A stretch of DNA of 64,000 nucleotides from Chloroflexota bacterium (lineage in GTDB: Bacteria; Chloroflexota; Anaerolineae; Anaerolineales; UBA11579). Where the stretch lies: contig JABFGG010000018.1 in the NCBI GenBank assembly GCA_013112575.1, positions 24,277 to 88,276 on the forward strand, written 5' to 3'. Within the stretch, counting starts at the first letter, position 1. Each line of letters begins with the position of its first letter. The position numbers and the translations under genes were made by a program. Below the pieces are notes generated by a model. It saw only the letters and a program-made list of their open reading frames with translations. It was not told where the DNA came from and did not search any database. This document shows, in pieces, positions 44,401-53,670 of the stretch.

Positions 44401-44422
44401 GCAGGGAACAAAGGATGTGACT

Positions 44423-45322
44423 ATGAAGACCTTCTCGCTCAAAAACCGTGCAACCCTGGCATTAACTATCCTTGCAATTGGCGCTCTGGCCTGCGGGACC
44501 TTGACAGTCACATCATCGGGGGATGTGCCGCCAAGCGCCCCAGGCCAAGGGCCGCTTGGCCCCGAGGATGGTGTACGTACTTCACCACCCACCTGGACCC
44601 CTGCGCCAACCAACACCTTACAACCCAGCCCAACACGCAACCCTATCGAAGAAGCTACCAACACCCCCACCATACCGGCCTTCTTGACCACATCCCTGGC
44701 ACAAACCACATCCATTGTCATCACGGCTGTGCCGGTTGATGACGACTTGACCGGTTGGCAACTGGTCGATTCGGGCACTGCGGAGATCTGGGTGCCGGGG
44801 GACTATGAGGTCATCAATTTCAGTGAGGGTTTTGATGAAGCCTTTGCCGAGTTGTTTACTGGTTTAACCGAAATTTTTGTTGAAGAGATTAGCGAATTTT
44901 CCGAAGAAGAAGGTGGAGAGCCCATCCCCACCGTGGATAGTAGTGAACTCGAGGAATTCTTCAACTTTGAACTCGTGATCGCAGCGGACCAGTCCAGTTT
45001 TACCGGCATGTTCCTGGTCGCGGAAGATGTTGACCCGGCCACAGATCTGGAAAGTGAGATCAATCGCACGATCACACAACAAAATGAACCCGGTTTCAGG
45101 CTTTCAGACCGCGCTATTGTGGAATTACCCAATTACAATGCGGGACGCCTGCTCTATGACGGTGTTGACGCGAGTAGCGGACTGCCTGTTAAGCAGGTGG
45201 CTTATCTCATCTTGCAGGGCGATCGCCTATGGACCATCATATACACTACATCCAGTGACTTCTTCGGCGACCTTTATGTCAGCACCTTCGAGAAGAGTAT
45301 CGGTACCTTTGAAGTGAAGTAA
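44423..45322 (+). CDS. lipoprotein, unknown function
   Basis: Predicted lipoprotein of 299 aa: charged start, hydrophobic stretch and lipobox GALAC, a Thr/Pro-rich linker (about 40-85), then a domain from about residue 105 with WQLVDSGTAEIWVPGDYEVI and a later VKQVAYLILQGDRLWTIIYTT. The end resembles proteins that estimate membrane-bound ligand uptake, but I cannot name a family. AAAGGA is seven bases from the ATG. Convergent with the ClC gene, 11 bases away. Confidence 0.7.
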   Translation: MKTFSLKNRATLALTILAIGALACGTLTVTSSGDVPPSAPGQGPLGPEDGVRTSPPTWTPAPTNTLQPSPTRNPIEEATNTPTIPAFLTTSLAQTTSIVITAVPVDDDLTGWQLVDSGTAEIWVPGDYEVINFSEGFDEAFAELFTGLTEIFVEEISEFSEEEGGEPIPTVDSSELEEFFNFELVIAADQSSFTGMFLVAEDVDPATDLESEINRTITQQNEPGFRLSDRAIVELPNYNAGRLLYDGVDASSGLPVKQVAYLILQGDRLWTIIYTTSSDFFGDLYVSTFEKSIGTFEVK

Positions 45323-45333
45323 ATCTTAGAAGA

Positions 45334-46599
45334 TTAGTGGCTTTCCCCAACATCCTGCGGCTTTGTGCGCCTAATAACAGCCGCACCGACAAACCCACCT
45401 ACCGTTAAAGGCCCCACCACGCTGGCCGGCAGGAAGATGATCAGGATCAAAACAGTGGCTAATGGGCGGCGCAACATGGCCGTTGTTGCCCCTGCCATCA
45501 CAGCCGCCAATGCCACCATGGGGTCGATGAAAGGCAGCCAATAAGCTACCGCCAAGCCTAAAGCACCACCCGCAAAGATCAAGGGAAATATCTCGCCACC
45601 CTTCCAACCGGTGACCAGCAGGAAACGCGTAGCAACGATCTTCATCAAAGCGATCAACAAAAGCATAGCACTGCCGATCTGTGCACCATTCACAAAAAGC
45701 TCATTGAGTTCACGCTGGCCGGAGAAAAGCACCAGTGGGGAAACGGTTGCTAGCAAACCCAGCACAATCCCGCCTAGCAAACTACTCAGTATTTTGCGAT
45801 CCAGAATCGGGTTCAGCCAGCGCGTCAAATACTCGCCATTGAACGAAAACAGCCAGCCTAACAAGCCACCCAAAAGACCCAATGGCAAAGCCAGCAAGAC
45901 ATCCAAGCCATTGCCCGGCGGTGTGTAAGGCAGGTAGTCATAAGTGAAGCCGAGGGTTTGCCCACCCGTTGTCAGGAAGACCAGCAAACCTGCCGCCCCT
46001 GCCACCACACCGGGGATCATCACCCAGGCCGAAGGCAGTTCATCCCCGTCCGGATACTCCAAAGGCAATTCTGCACCGCTCAATGGCGAGCGCAGGAAAC
46101 TGCTTAATCCACCACTGACACTGAGGTAGGCGAATAAACGCGCGCGCTGTGCGCCCACTTTCAGGCGCTGTGCCACCCAAGTACCCAGACCACCAGCAAT
46201 GCCGATCAAGGCCGCTTCGGGACCAAGCGCCCCGCCGAAACTCAATGAGATCAGTGCCAAGACAAAGCCATGAGGTACATTCTGCACATCAAAGCCATCT
46301 TCCGTGCGTACATCTTCCAGGGCTTCATGCATGGGCTTGGGATAGTCGCCCAGGAAACGCCGCCCAATACCAAGCAACAAACCACCAATAGAACAGATCA
46401 ATAGCGAGAATAAGCGTATCTCGCCCAGGCGATGATATAGCGAATCCCAGATGACGTCTGTCAGCCAGTGTTCAGCCAGCAAAAAGGCCGAAGTGCCCAA
46501 ACCGGCAATGCCGCCCAGAACCAAAGCATATAAAAGCAGCCGGTAGAAACCAGGGTTGCTGAGGGTATCCTTGTCCAGAGACAGTTTATTCAGTGCCAC
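45334..46599 (-). CDS. ClC-family anion channel/transporter without gating Glu
   Basis: Membrane protein of 421 aa with about ten to eleven helices and the ClC blocks GGALGPEAAL (122-131, family GREGP region) and GWKGGEIFPLIFAGG (family GGxFxP). The external gating glutamate of GREGP is replaced by Leu125 (GALGP), which usually abolishes proton coupling, so it may be a channel-like or uncoupled member similar to YfeO-type proteins. No CBS domains. It overlaps folA by 14 bases and is the last gene of the thyA-folA run. Confidence 0.85.
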   Translation of the reverse strand: MALNKLSLDKDTLSNPGFYRLLLYALVLGGIAGLGTSAFLLAEHWLTDVIWDSLYHRLGEIRLFSLLICSIGGLLLGIGRRFLGDYPKPMHEALEDVRTEDGFDVQNVPHGFVLALISLSFGGALGPEAALIGIAGGLGTWVAQRLKVGAQRARLFAYLSVSGGLSSFLRSPLSGAELPLEYPDGDELPSAWVMIPGVVAGAAGLLVFLTTGGQTLGFTYDYLPYTPPGNGLDVLLALPLGLLGGLLGWLFSFNGEYLTRWLNPILDRKILSSLLGGIVLGLLATVSPLVLFSGQRELNELFVNGAQIGSAMLLLIALMKIVATRFLLVTGWKGGEIFPLIFAGGALGLAVAYWLPFIDPMVALAAVMAGATTAMLRRPLATVLILIIFLPASVVGPLTVGGFVGAAVIRRTKPQDVGESH

Positions 46600-47092
46600 T
46601 GCTTTTTCTCTCCAACACCTTCATTGTGAAAGCATGTTCATTTTTCTCATCCGCAGTATGCTGCCAGCGATCAACTTCAGTCCATTGAATGACATCAAAC
46701 TTCGGGAAGTATGTATCTCCTTCAACCTCAGCATGCACATGCGTGTAATACATACGATCAGCGATAGGCAGGGCCTCTGCGTAAATTGAAGTACCCCCAC
46801 CAATAAAAGCTTCGCTCTCTTCTGCCTGCTGCGCTAATTCCAGCCCGGCTTGGAGAGAACCGACAACGTCGCAACCGGGGGCTTCAAATTCAGGGTTACG
46901 CGAGATGACCACCATCTTACGTCCGGGTAACGGCTTGCCAATGGACTCATAAGTTACGCGCCCCTGGATAAGATGGTGGCCCATAGTGATTTGCTTAAAA
47001 TATTTGAGGTCGGCAGAAAGCCGCCAGGGCACGACTCCGTCTTTGCCAATGACCCCATTCTCGGCCACCGCTACGATGAGGGAAACGATCAC
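46586..47092 (-). CDS. folA: dihydrofolate reductase
   Basis: Reduces dihydrofolate with NADPH, regenerating the cofactor oxidised by thymidylate synthase. The 168-aa protein has [30 protein letters not shown] (W-R-L-S-x-D-L, with the catalytic Asp), [15 protein letters not shown] with Val where Lys or Met is usual, and [14 protein letters not shown]. It starts with GTG in a 4-base GTGA overlap with the thyA stop, so the two are coupled, a common pairing. Confidence 0.93.
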   Translation of the reverse strand: MIVSLIVAVAENGVIGKDGVVPWRLSADLKYFKQITMGHHLIQGRVTYESIGKPLPGRKMVVISRNPEFEAPGCDVVGSLQAGLELAQQAEESEAFIGGGTSIYAEALPIADRMYYTHVHAEVEGDTYFPKFDVIQWTEVDRWQHTADEKNEHAFTMKVLERKSSGTE

Positions 47093-47883
47093 ACAGCTAC
47101 TCGCGCTTTGATGTGGGGATGCGCTTCATATTCGATCAACTCAAAATCCTCGTAACGGAAATCGAAAATGGAAGTGACATCGGGGTTGATGCGCATCTGG
47201 GGCAAAGCATGAGGGTCGCGTTCCAACTGGATGTGGGCCTGTTCCATATGGTTGTTATACAGATGGGTATCGCCTAAAGTGTGTACAAAATCGCCGGGCT
47301 GCAGGCCACAGACCTGCGCCATCATCATGGTCAACAAGCTATACGATGTAATGTTGAAGGGCACGCCTAGGAAAAAATCCGCCGAGCGCTGGTATAGCTG
47401 GCAGGATAATTTACCATCGGCCACGTAGAACTGGAACAACAAGTGGCAGGGCGGCAGGGCCATATTATCAAGCTCACCCACGTTCCAGGAGTTGACGATC
47501 AAACGCCGCGAGTTGGGGTTGCGGGCGATCTCATCAATCACCCAGGCGATCTGATCTATTGTGTCGCCATTGGCAGTGCGCCATGAGCGCCATTGGGCGC
47601 CGTAGACAGGGCCGAGTTCGCCTTCTTCGTCGGCCCATTCATTCCAGATGCGCACACCGTTGTCCTGTAGATAGCGCACGTTGGTGTCGCCTTGCAAGAA
47701 CCACAAGAGTTCGTGGATGATAGATTTGAGATGTAGTTTTTTAGTAGTCAGTACGGGGAAACCTTGGGAGAGATCGAAGCGCATTTGGGCGCCAAAGATG
47801 GACTTTGTGCCAGTGCCAGTACGGTCGCCCTTTTCCACCCCCTCGTCCAGGATATTCTGCATTAAATCCAGATATTGACGCAT
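47089..47883 (-). CDS. thyA: thymidylate synthase
   Basis: Makes dTMP from dUMP with methylene-tetrahydrofolate. The 264-aa length is standard. Seen are [13 protein letters not shown], the [11 protein letters not shown] block, catalytic Cys146 in [19 protein letters not shown] and [12 protein letters not shown]. The start at 47883 is preceded by GAGGAG seven bases away; a start ten codons earlier has no site. It heads thyA-folA-ClC and lies 126 bases after ribF. Confidence 0.95.
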   Translation of the reverse strand: MRQYLDLMQNILDEGVEKGDRTGTGTKSIFGAQMRFDLSQGFPVLTTKKLHLKSIIHELLWFLQGDTNVRYLQDNGVRIWNEWADEEGELGPVYGAQWRSWRTANGDTIDQIAWVIDEIARNPNSRRLIVNSWNVGELDNMALPPCHLLFQFYVADGKLSCQLYQRSADFFLGVPFNITSYSLLTMMMAQVCGLQPGDFVHTLGDTHLYNNHMEQAHIQLERDPHALPQMRINPDVTSIFDFRYEDFELIEYEAHPHIKARVAV

Positions 47884-48009
47884 GGCACGGCTCCTCTCAT
47901 CATCGGCACTCAAGCGATTTTAGCATAGAGCGATTAGTAGTCTCAAAGATGTATTCTTAAAACATGGAGAGACTAATACCCCTACACTCTAAATCATCTC
48001 TCAAAATAA

Positions 48010-48936
48010 TCAAACACTCTCAAAATATTCTCGCGCCTGCTCAATATCCTGGTTGATCTGGGCCACCAGAGCATCTACACCATCAAAGCGTTGCTCATCG
48101 CGCAGGCGAGCCAAAAAGGCCAAACTCATTTCCTTGCCGTAAATATCCCCGTCAAAGTCGAGGATGTGCGTCTCCACCAAGGGTTGCTCACGTTGGGCAT
48201 CAAAGGTGGGGCGCACACCCACATTGGTGATGGCGGGATATACCTCGCCGTTGATCTGCGCCTGGGTGACGTAGACACCTTTTTTCGGAATAGCGTATTC
48301 AATAGCCAGTGAGAGGTTGGCTGTAGGAATGCCAATCGTGCGACCACGACCATCCCCTTTCAGTACAATGCCGCCCAGGCTATATTGATGACCCAACAAG
48401 GCTTCAGCAGCCTGCACATCTCCCTTCCCCAAAAGCTCACGGATACGCGTAGACGAAACCAGCACGCTATCCAGTTCATAGGGAGGGATCTGGTGAAGCT
48501 GGTAATCAAGCTCCCTGGAGAGTTTCTCCAGGGTGGCAATGTCCCCCTCCCGGTGGCGGCCCAGCGCAAAGTCATAACCCACCCATAACTGGGTAAAGCC
48601 AAGGTGGGCTTTGAGAGATCGCAGGAAATCTTCTGCCGGGATGCGCGCCACTTCCACACTAAAAGGATGTGTGATAACAATATCCACGCCCGCTTCACCC
48701 AAAAGACGGGCGCGTTCTTCCGGGGTAGTCAAGTAATAACCTGACTGGGGTCCACGCAATACAAGGGATGGATGGGGATAGAAAGTTAGCGCAACTGCCG
48801 GAGTTCCCGCTTGTGCGGCTCCGGCAGTTAATGGTTCCAATATCTTTTGATGACCTAGATGTACACCGTCAAAAGAGCCGATGGTCAACCAGGCATTATT
48901 AAGCTGAACGTCCTGCAGCGAGGTGTAATGCTGCAT
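48010..48936 (-). CDS. ribF: bifunctional riboflavin kinase / FAD synthetase
   Basis: Makes FMN and FAD from riboflavin. The 308-aa protein has the adenylyltransferase domain first (TIGSFDGVHLGHQKIL with the HxGH motif; YDFALGRHREGD; VSSTRIRELL) and the flavokinase domain from about residue 185 (GDGRGRTIGIPTANL, GVYVT, NVGVRPTF, VETHILDFDGDIYGK). It begins six bases after truB, the classic order in this operon. Confidence 0.94.
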   Translation of the reverse strand: MQHYTSLQDVQLNNAWLTIGSFDGVHLGHQKILEPLTAGAAQAGTPAVALTFYPHPSLVLRGPQSGYYLTTPEERARLLGEAGVDIVITHPFSVEVARIPAEDFLRSLKAHLGFTQLWVGYDFALGRHREGDIATLEKLSRELDYQLHQIPPYELDSVLVSSTRIRELLGKGDVQAAEALLGHQYSLGGIVLKGDGRGRTIGIPTANLSLAIEYAIPKKGVYVTQAQINGEVYPAITNVGVRPTFDAQREQPLVETHILDFDGDIYGKEMSLAFLARLRDEQRFDGVDALVAQINQDIEQAREYFESV

Positions 48937-48942
48937 AGGGGT

Positions 48943-49845
48943 TTAAGTCGTGAAGAAGACTTTGCGGGGGCGCCACTCGTCATTATCAACTTCAACGAGA
49001 GCCACCAGGTCACCTTCAGGGCTGAGGGCACGCGCCCAACCTTCGTCGCCGGACTCTGCCGGGATAGGGTTGCCATTCTTGACGGTTTCAAACTGCTCGC
49101 CGTCCAGCTCGATGGTTTTCCAATCGGAGAGGGCTTCGGCCGCGGGAATAAGATGCTGCGCCCAAGAACCGGTCTCAAAGGCATCGCGCAAGCGACGCAA
49201 AGAAATAGCATCACGCAAGGTGAACTGGCCGCTCTTGGTACGGCGCAAACCTACCAGGTGGGCACCCACTTCAAGTGCTTCACCGATATCGTTAGCCAGC
49301 GAACGCACGTAGGTTCCGGAGGAACAATACACATCGATAACTACTTCAGGTGGGGCCCATTCGAGGACCTCAAGATTGTAGACATCGATCTCGCGAGGCT
49401 CCAACTCAACCTCTTTGCCCTCACGGGCCAGTTCGTAGGCTTTTTTGCCCTGCACTTTCACTGCCGAATAAGGCGGGGGCACCTGTTGGATGGTACCTTC
49501 GTAGCCCTTAAGCAGATCGTTGAACTGCTCTTCACTCACGTCAACGGGCATATCCGATTCAACTACCGGGCCTTCGGCATCAAAGGTTTCAGAGCGGGCG
49601 CCCAAACGGATGGTGGCCTGGTAACGTTTATCCGTGGCAGACACATACTCACTCAAGCGCACGGCTGGGCCAACCAAAACAACCAGCACACCAGAAGCGC
49701 GCGGGTCGAGCGTACCCGTATGCCCGGCACGGCGAATGCCGGTGCCACGGCGGATGATTTGAACGACATCGTGGGAGGTTAAACCAACGGGTTTATCAAC
49801 CACAAGCACCCCTGATACAACGTTCTTTACTACATCTCTATCCAT
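48943..49845 (-). CDS. truB: tRNA pseudouridine-55 synthase
   Basis: Isomerises U55 in the T loop of tRNAs. The 300-aa protein shows GVLVVDKPVGLTSHDVV, the catalytic motif GHTGTLDPRASGVL with Asp47, QVPPPYSAVKVQGKKAYELAREG, and CSSGTYVRSLANDIGE. It has a C-terminal extension resembling a small PUA domain. GGGGAG lies seven to nine bases before the ATG. Two TATAAT boxes are in the 140-base gap upstream, so truB-ribF may have its own promoter. Confidence 0.95.
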   Translation of the reverse strand: MDRDVVKNVVSGVLVVDKPVGLTSHDVVQIIRRGTGIRRAGHTGTLDPRASGVLVVLVGPAVRLSEYVSATDKRYQATIRLGARSETFDAEGPVVESDMPVDVSEEQFNDLLKGYEGTIQQVPPPYSAVKVQGKKAYELAREGKEVELEPREIDVYNLEVLEWAPPEVVIDVYCSSGTYVRSLANDIGEALEVGAHLVGLRRTKSGQFTLRDAISLRRLRDAFETGSWAQHLIPAAEALSDWKTIELDGEQFETVKNGNPIPAESGDEGWARALSPEGDLVALVEVDNDEWRPRKVFFTT

Positions 49846-49895
49846 AACAAAACTCTCCCCGAAAGATTAAAACCGAATGATTAGACAATCCCATT

Positions 49896-49947
49896 ATACT
49901 GTCTGGTTTCCACCTTTCGTAAATTTGACCAAATTCAGCCGAATTAT
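49896..49947 (-). promoter_or_regulatory. two -10-like boxes upstream of truB
   Basis: The minus strand between nrnA and truB contains two TATAAT boxes, in AGTATAATGGG and GTGTATAATTCGG. Neither has a convincing -35 partner at 16-18 bp, so an internal operon promoter is only possible. Confidence 0.3.
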
Positions 49948-49985
49948 ACACGACTTGCAATTTCCTTCATAAGACTAAGATTAGG

Positions 49986-50960
49986 CTACGCGGCCACCAC
50001 TGCTTGCGTGGCTTCCAATACCTTTTGCTGCACCTCTTCCAGTGTGCCTTCCAGCATCGCTCCAGCCGCGGCTTTGTGCCCACCACCCCCAAACTGACCT
50101 GCGATCTGGGCAACATCCTTACCAGATCGACTACGCCAACTCACCTTAACTTTCTCCGGCGATTGCTCTACAAAGATCACGATGATGTCGGCTTCAGTGA
50201 CGTTGGACAAGGTATTGACCAGGTCGCCATCATCGCGGGTCTTATAGCCAATGGCTTTACGATCCGCTTCAGTGAGGGCGGTCCACACAATGCCGTCTTT
50301 GCGCTCCAGGCGAGACAAGCCTGCCCCCCAATATTGGAAGGCTTCGAAGGTGCGCTGGGAAAGGCCTTTTTTGTAAATGCCAGACAGGTCGGCGCCTAAT
50401 TCCATAAGATCCGCCGCCAGGCGCAAGGCAGCCGGGTTAATGTTGCTGGTGCGGAAACCAAGTGTGTCCGTCAATAGTCCAGTCAGCAAGGCTTCAGCAA
50501 TTGGCTCTGTGATCGTTAATCCCAGGGCCTCAAAATGCTCGGCCAGAATGGCAGTTGTTGAGACTGCACCGGCTTCTACAATATTTATACGGCCGAAATA
50601 AGTGTTGGTTGCGTGATGGTCGATGTTGATGTCGATGGAGGTAGTGCCGTTGACTATTGCTACATCAAGGGCCGGGCCAATGCGTTCCGCATCGCCACAA
50701 TCTAGAGCGATCAGCAAATCTAAGGGCTTCTTGGCACGGCTGACAATCTCATCGGTTCCCGCCAAAAACTGCAAATAATCGGGGATGCCATCCACCATGA
50801 CCATTTGCACTTGTTTGCCCTCATTTTTTAAGGCCTGCCCCAGGGCCAACACCGAGCCTATCGCATCACCATCCGGTCGCACGTGGGCTGTGATGGCTAT
50901 ACTATTGGCCTCAGCGATTGCTCTAGCTGCCCCCTCGATCTGCGCTTCAATTTCAGTCAT
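49986..50960 (-). CDS. nrnA: DHH/DHHA1 phosphoesterase, NrnA type
   Basis: Oligoribonuclease / pAp phosphatase that degrades nanoRNA and may hydrolyse pAp or c-di-nucleotide products. The 324-aa protein has the DHH set: ITAHVRPDGDAIGS, IALDCGDAERIG, IDHHATN, DTLGFRT, and the DHHA1 end GGGGHKAAAGA. Its position between rbfA and truB is a conserved place for this gene. The ATG overlaps the rbfA stop region by eight bases. Activity on c-di-AMP breakdown products is possible but not seen. Confidence 0.93.
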   Translation of the reverse strand: MTEIEAQIEGAARAIAEANSIAITAHVRPDGDAIGSVLALGQALKNEGKQVQMVMVDGIPDYLQFLAGTDEIVSRAKKPLDLLIALDCGDAERIGPALDVAIVNGTTSIDINIDHHATNTYFGRINIVEAGAVSTTAILAEHFEALGLTITEPIAEALLTGLLTDTLGFRTSNINPAALRLAADLMELGADLSGIYKKGLSQRTFEAFQYWGAGLSRLERKDGIVWTALTEADRKAIGYKTRDDGDLVNTLSNVTEADIIVIFVEQSPEKVKVSWRSRSGKDVAQIAGQFGGGGHKAAAGAMLEGTLEEVQQKVLEATQAVVAA

Positions 50961-51327
50961 CAGTGTTTTCGTCTTCGTCCTTTTTTATGTCGAGCGAATC
51001 CAGCAGTTCTTCGATGCGCTCGGCATGTTCAGGGGTGGGGTCCCAATTAAAACGCAGGCGCGGGAAATTGCGCAGGTCGATCACTTGGGAAAGTTGACGC
51101 CTCAAATAACCATTGGCTTTCTCAAAACCTGCCAGAATTTCGTCTTTGCGTTCCGAACCTTCTGCGGCGGACACAAATATGCTGGCAAAGGCCATTTCGC
51201 GGTCAACGCGCACATCAGTGATGTACACACCAGCCAGCCGCGGGTCGGAGACGTTGAACAATAGGAGGGTCGAAAGTTCTTCTTTGATGCGCCGGGCGAT
51301 GCGGCGTGCTCTATCTTCTGAAACCAT
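50953..51327 (-). CDS. rbfA: ribosome-binding factor A
   Basis: Needed for 30S maturation and cold growth. The 124-aa protein begins MVSEDRARRIARRIKEELSTLL, then DPRLAGVYITDVRVDREMAFASIFVS and LRNFPRLRFNWDPTPEHAERIEELL, all rbfA blocks, plus a short acidic tail. The start at 51327 fits the family; an ATG 13 codons earlier lies inside a 24-base hairpin. It follows infB and overlaps nrnA. Confidence 0.92.
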   Translation of the reverse strand: MVSEDRARRIARRIKEELSTLLLFNVSDPRLAGVYITDVRVDREMAFASIFVSAAEGSERKDEILAGFEKANGYLRRQLSQVIDLRNFPRLRFNWDPTPEHAERIEELLDSLDIKKDEDENTDD

Positions 51328-51342
51328 ATTCCAAAACCGTAA

Positions 51343-51366
51343 ATGGGTGAGGCGTGCCTCACCCAT
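51343..51366. other. 24-base hairpin between infB and rbfA
   Basis: Perfect 11-bp arms (51343-51353 with 51356-51366) around a 2-base centre. It sits ten bases past the infB stop, with no strong T run after it, so it may slow or partly end transcription, or protect the mRNA end. Confidence 0.6.
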
Positions 51367-51375
51367 AAATGTTAA

Positions 51376-53184
51376 TTACGCTACTGCTACTAATTCTTTG
51401 ACGTAGGCCTCAAGTACATCACCTTCCTGAATATCATCAAATTCTTTCAGGTTGATGCCGCATTCGAAACCTTCACGCACGTCACGCACGTCGTCTTTTT
51501 CGTGTTTCAACGAGCTGATCTCGCCATCGTGGATCACTTCTTTGTTACGTATCACACGCATGCGGGCGTTCCGGCGGATTTCACCATCGGTGACGCGGCA
51601 ACCAGCGATCTTGCCATAACGGCTGATCTTGAAGATGGCGCGCACCTGGGCGTGGCCGATAACCGTCTCGCGTTCTTCCGGCTCCAGCATACCCTTGAGA
51701 GCCTTTTCTACATCTTCGATGAGGCGATAGATGATGTCGTAATGGCGAATGGAGATGTGTTCTTTCTCCGCCAGTTTGTGCGCCGCACTATCTGCCGTCA
51801 CGTTAAAGCCCATGACAATGGCCTGGGAAGAAGCCGCCAGCAACATATCGCTTTCCACGATATTGCCGGTTCCGGCATGCAGCACATTCACATTAATCTG
51901 ACCTTCAACATCGCTGGCGCTGATCTCTTGCAAAGAAGACACGATCGGTTCCAGGGAGCCTTGCACATCGGCTTTAACGATCAACCGCAATTCACGTACT
52001 TCACCAGCCTGGTAGCGGTCGAACATGCTTTCCAGCGTCATCACAGAAGATTGCTTCTTCTGGGCTTCTTTCATGTCATCTTCACGTTCGGCCACAATGG
52101 CGCGAGCGTCTTTTTCCGAATCAACTGTGCGGAAAAGCTCACCAGCATCCGGCACGCTGTTAAGCCCCATTACCTGCACAGGCGTTGAGGGTCCAGCGCT
52201 TTCAATTTTCTCACCGTAGAAATCGAACATGGCGCGCAATTTGCCGTGGCTGGTACCGGCCAATACAACGTCACCGACGTTGAGCGTGCCATTCTGCACC
52301 AGCAGGCTGGCTACTGTACCGCGCGATTTATCTCGTTCGGCCTCGATGACCGTACCGATGATAGTGCCATCATCATTTGCCAGGATCTCTGTATTGTCTG
52401 CCACCAACAAAATGGCTTCAAGTAAGTCTTCAATACCGATTTTCTCAGTACCCGAAACAGGCACAACTATGGTGTCACCGTCCCATTCATCGGGGATAAG
52501 CCCCTCATCGGCCAGTTGTTGCTTGACGTGGTCGGCATTGGCATTGGATTTATCGATCTTGGTCATTGCCACGATCATCGGTACTTTGGCAGCCTTGGCG
52601 TGCGCCAGGGCTTCTTTGGTCTGCGGCATAACACCATCATCAGCCGCCACTACCAGAATAACCACGTCGGCACCTTGTGCGCCACGTGAACGCATGGCCG
52701 TAAAGGCCGCGTGACCGGGAGTATCCAGGAATGTGATCAGGCGATCATTGTGTTTAACTTGATAAGCGCTGATGTGCTGGGTAATACCACCAACCTCGCC
52801 GGCCTGCACATTCGACTCGCGGATAGCGTCCAGCAGGGTGGTCTTACCATGATCCACGTGACCCAGAATGGTCACAACGGGTGGGCGCGGTTGCAAGTCT
52901 TTTTCGTCTTCGCTGGCAATCAAACGCCGCCACAAAGGTACTTCACCGGCATCCGAAGCTTCAAGTTGTTCGACCATTTGCAGGGAAGCTTCAAAACCCA
53001 TTTCAGCCGCCACGATGGCGGCAGTGTCGAAATCGATCAACTGGTTAATGTTAGCCATGACGCCATTGGTCATCAAGACTTTGATCACGTCAATAGGGCT
53101 GGCTTCAATACTTTCGGCCAGGTCGCGCACCGTCATGGTAGACGGCAATTCAATTGTTTTGGTCTCTGATACGTTTTCGCTCAT
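51376..53184 (-). CDS. infB: translation initiation factor IF-2 (short form)
   Basis: GTPase that brings fMet-tRNA to the 30S subunit. The 602-aa protein lacks the long N-terminal extension: it has one IF2 N domain (LPSTMTVRDLAESIEASPIDVIKVLMTNG), then the G domain with GHVDHGKTT, DTPGHAAF and TKID, domain II, domain III and the C-terminal beta barrels (VIGHAQVRAIFKISR, AGCRVTDGEIRRNA). The start at 53184 has AAGGAG seven bases upstream. Conserved place between ylxR and rbfA. Confidence 0.95.
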   Translation of the reverse strand: MSENVSETKTIELPSTMTVRDLAESIEASPIDVIKVLMTNGVMANINQLIDFDTAAIVAAEMGFEASLQMVEQLEASDAGEVPLWRRLIASEDEKDLQPRPPVVTILGHVDHGKTTLLDAIRESNVQAGEVGGITQHISAYQVKHNDRLITFLDTPGHAAFTAMRSRGAQGADVVILVVAADDGVMPQTKEALAHAKAAKVPMIVAMTKIDKSNANADHVKQQLADEGLIPDEWDGDTIVVPVSGTEKIGIEDLLEAILLVADNTEILANDDGTIIGTVIEAERDKSRGTVASLLVQNGTLNVGDVVLAGTSHGKLRAMFDFYGEKIESAGPSTPVQVMGLNSVPDAGELFRTVDSEKDARAIVAEREDDMKEAQKKQSSVMTLESMFDRYQAGEVRELRLIVKADVQGSLEPIVSSLQEISASDVEGQINVNVLHAGTGNIVESDMLLAASSQAIVMGFNVTADSAAHKLAEKEHISIRHYDIIYRLIEDVEKALKGMLEPEERETVIGHAQVRAIFKISRYGKIAGCRVTDGEIRRNARMRVIRNKEVIHDGEISSLKHEKDDVRDVREGFECGINLKEFDDIQEGDVLEAYVKELVAVA

Positions 53185-53238
53185 CGAGCCTCTCCTTACA
53201 ACGCCCGGCAAGCGACGAGCCTGATTTAGCTCATGGTC

Positions 53239-53275
53239 GCCCGGGTCGGGCTATGTGGAATGTGTATCACATTCC
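53239..53275. other. two hairpins between ylxR and infB
   Basis: GCCCG/CGGGC with loop GGT (53239-53251) and GGAATGTG/CACATTCC with loop TAT (53257-53275) stand back to back in the 112-base gap. They are likely RNA structures in the operon transcript. Confidence 0.5.
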
Positions 53276-53296
53276 GACGTATTACACTGATAACGT

Positions 53297-53635
53297 TCAT
53301 TCGTCTGCAAGCGCCGCCGCTTGAGGCAACGTTTCCAGGGGTTCCTGCTCCGGCAACGTCTTCATGTGTTCGTTCAAACGCTGGCGGTCTTCGTCCGTCA
53401 ATTCGGTTTTTAAGCTGCGCGCCAGGGAGCCTTTGAGGCCCTTTTCCCAGCATGTACGCAGGTCGTGCAAATAAGCGCCGCGTCCAGGGAGCTTGCCCTG
53501 GGTGTCGATCAACACGCCTTCCGGTGTGCGCACGAGGCGCGTCAGGCTGCGTTTGGCCTGCACAGTGCGGCAACCTACACAAGTGCGTTGCGGCACATGC
53601 TTACCGCGGCGCGGCTGTTTCTTTTTCGTTTTCAT
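53297..53635 (-). CDS. ylxR: YlxR / RnpM-like RNA-binding protein
   Basis: Small basic protein of 112 aa of the YlxR (DUF448) family, always between nusA and infB; in Bacillus it modulates RNase P. It shows PQRTCVGCRTVQAKRSLTRLVRTPEG, then GKLPGRGAYLHDLRTCWEKG with the GRGAYL signature. An extra acidic tail (EQEPLETLPQAAALADE) follows. The start at 53635 is taken from family length; an in-frame codon 20 residues earlier also exists. The next upstream gene is nusA, whose stop at 53671 is 35 bases away. Confidence 0.9.
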   Translation of the reverse strand: MKTKKKQPRRGKHVPQRTCVGCRTVQAKRSLTRLVRTPEGVLIDTQGKLPGRGAYLHDLRTCWEKGLKGSLARSLKTELTDEDRQRLNEHMKTLPEQEPLETLPQAAALADE

Positions 53636-53670
53636 CCGGTGTGATAGACAGAGATCATCATCAACATCGG

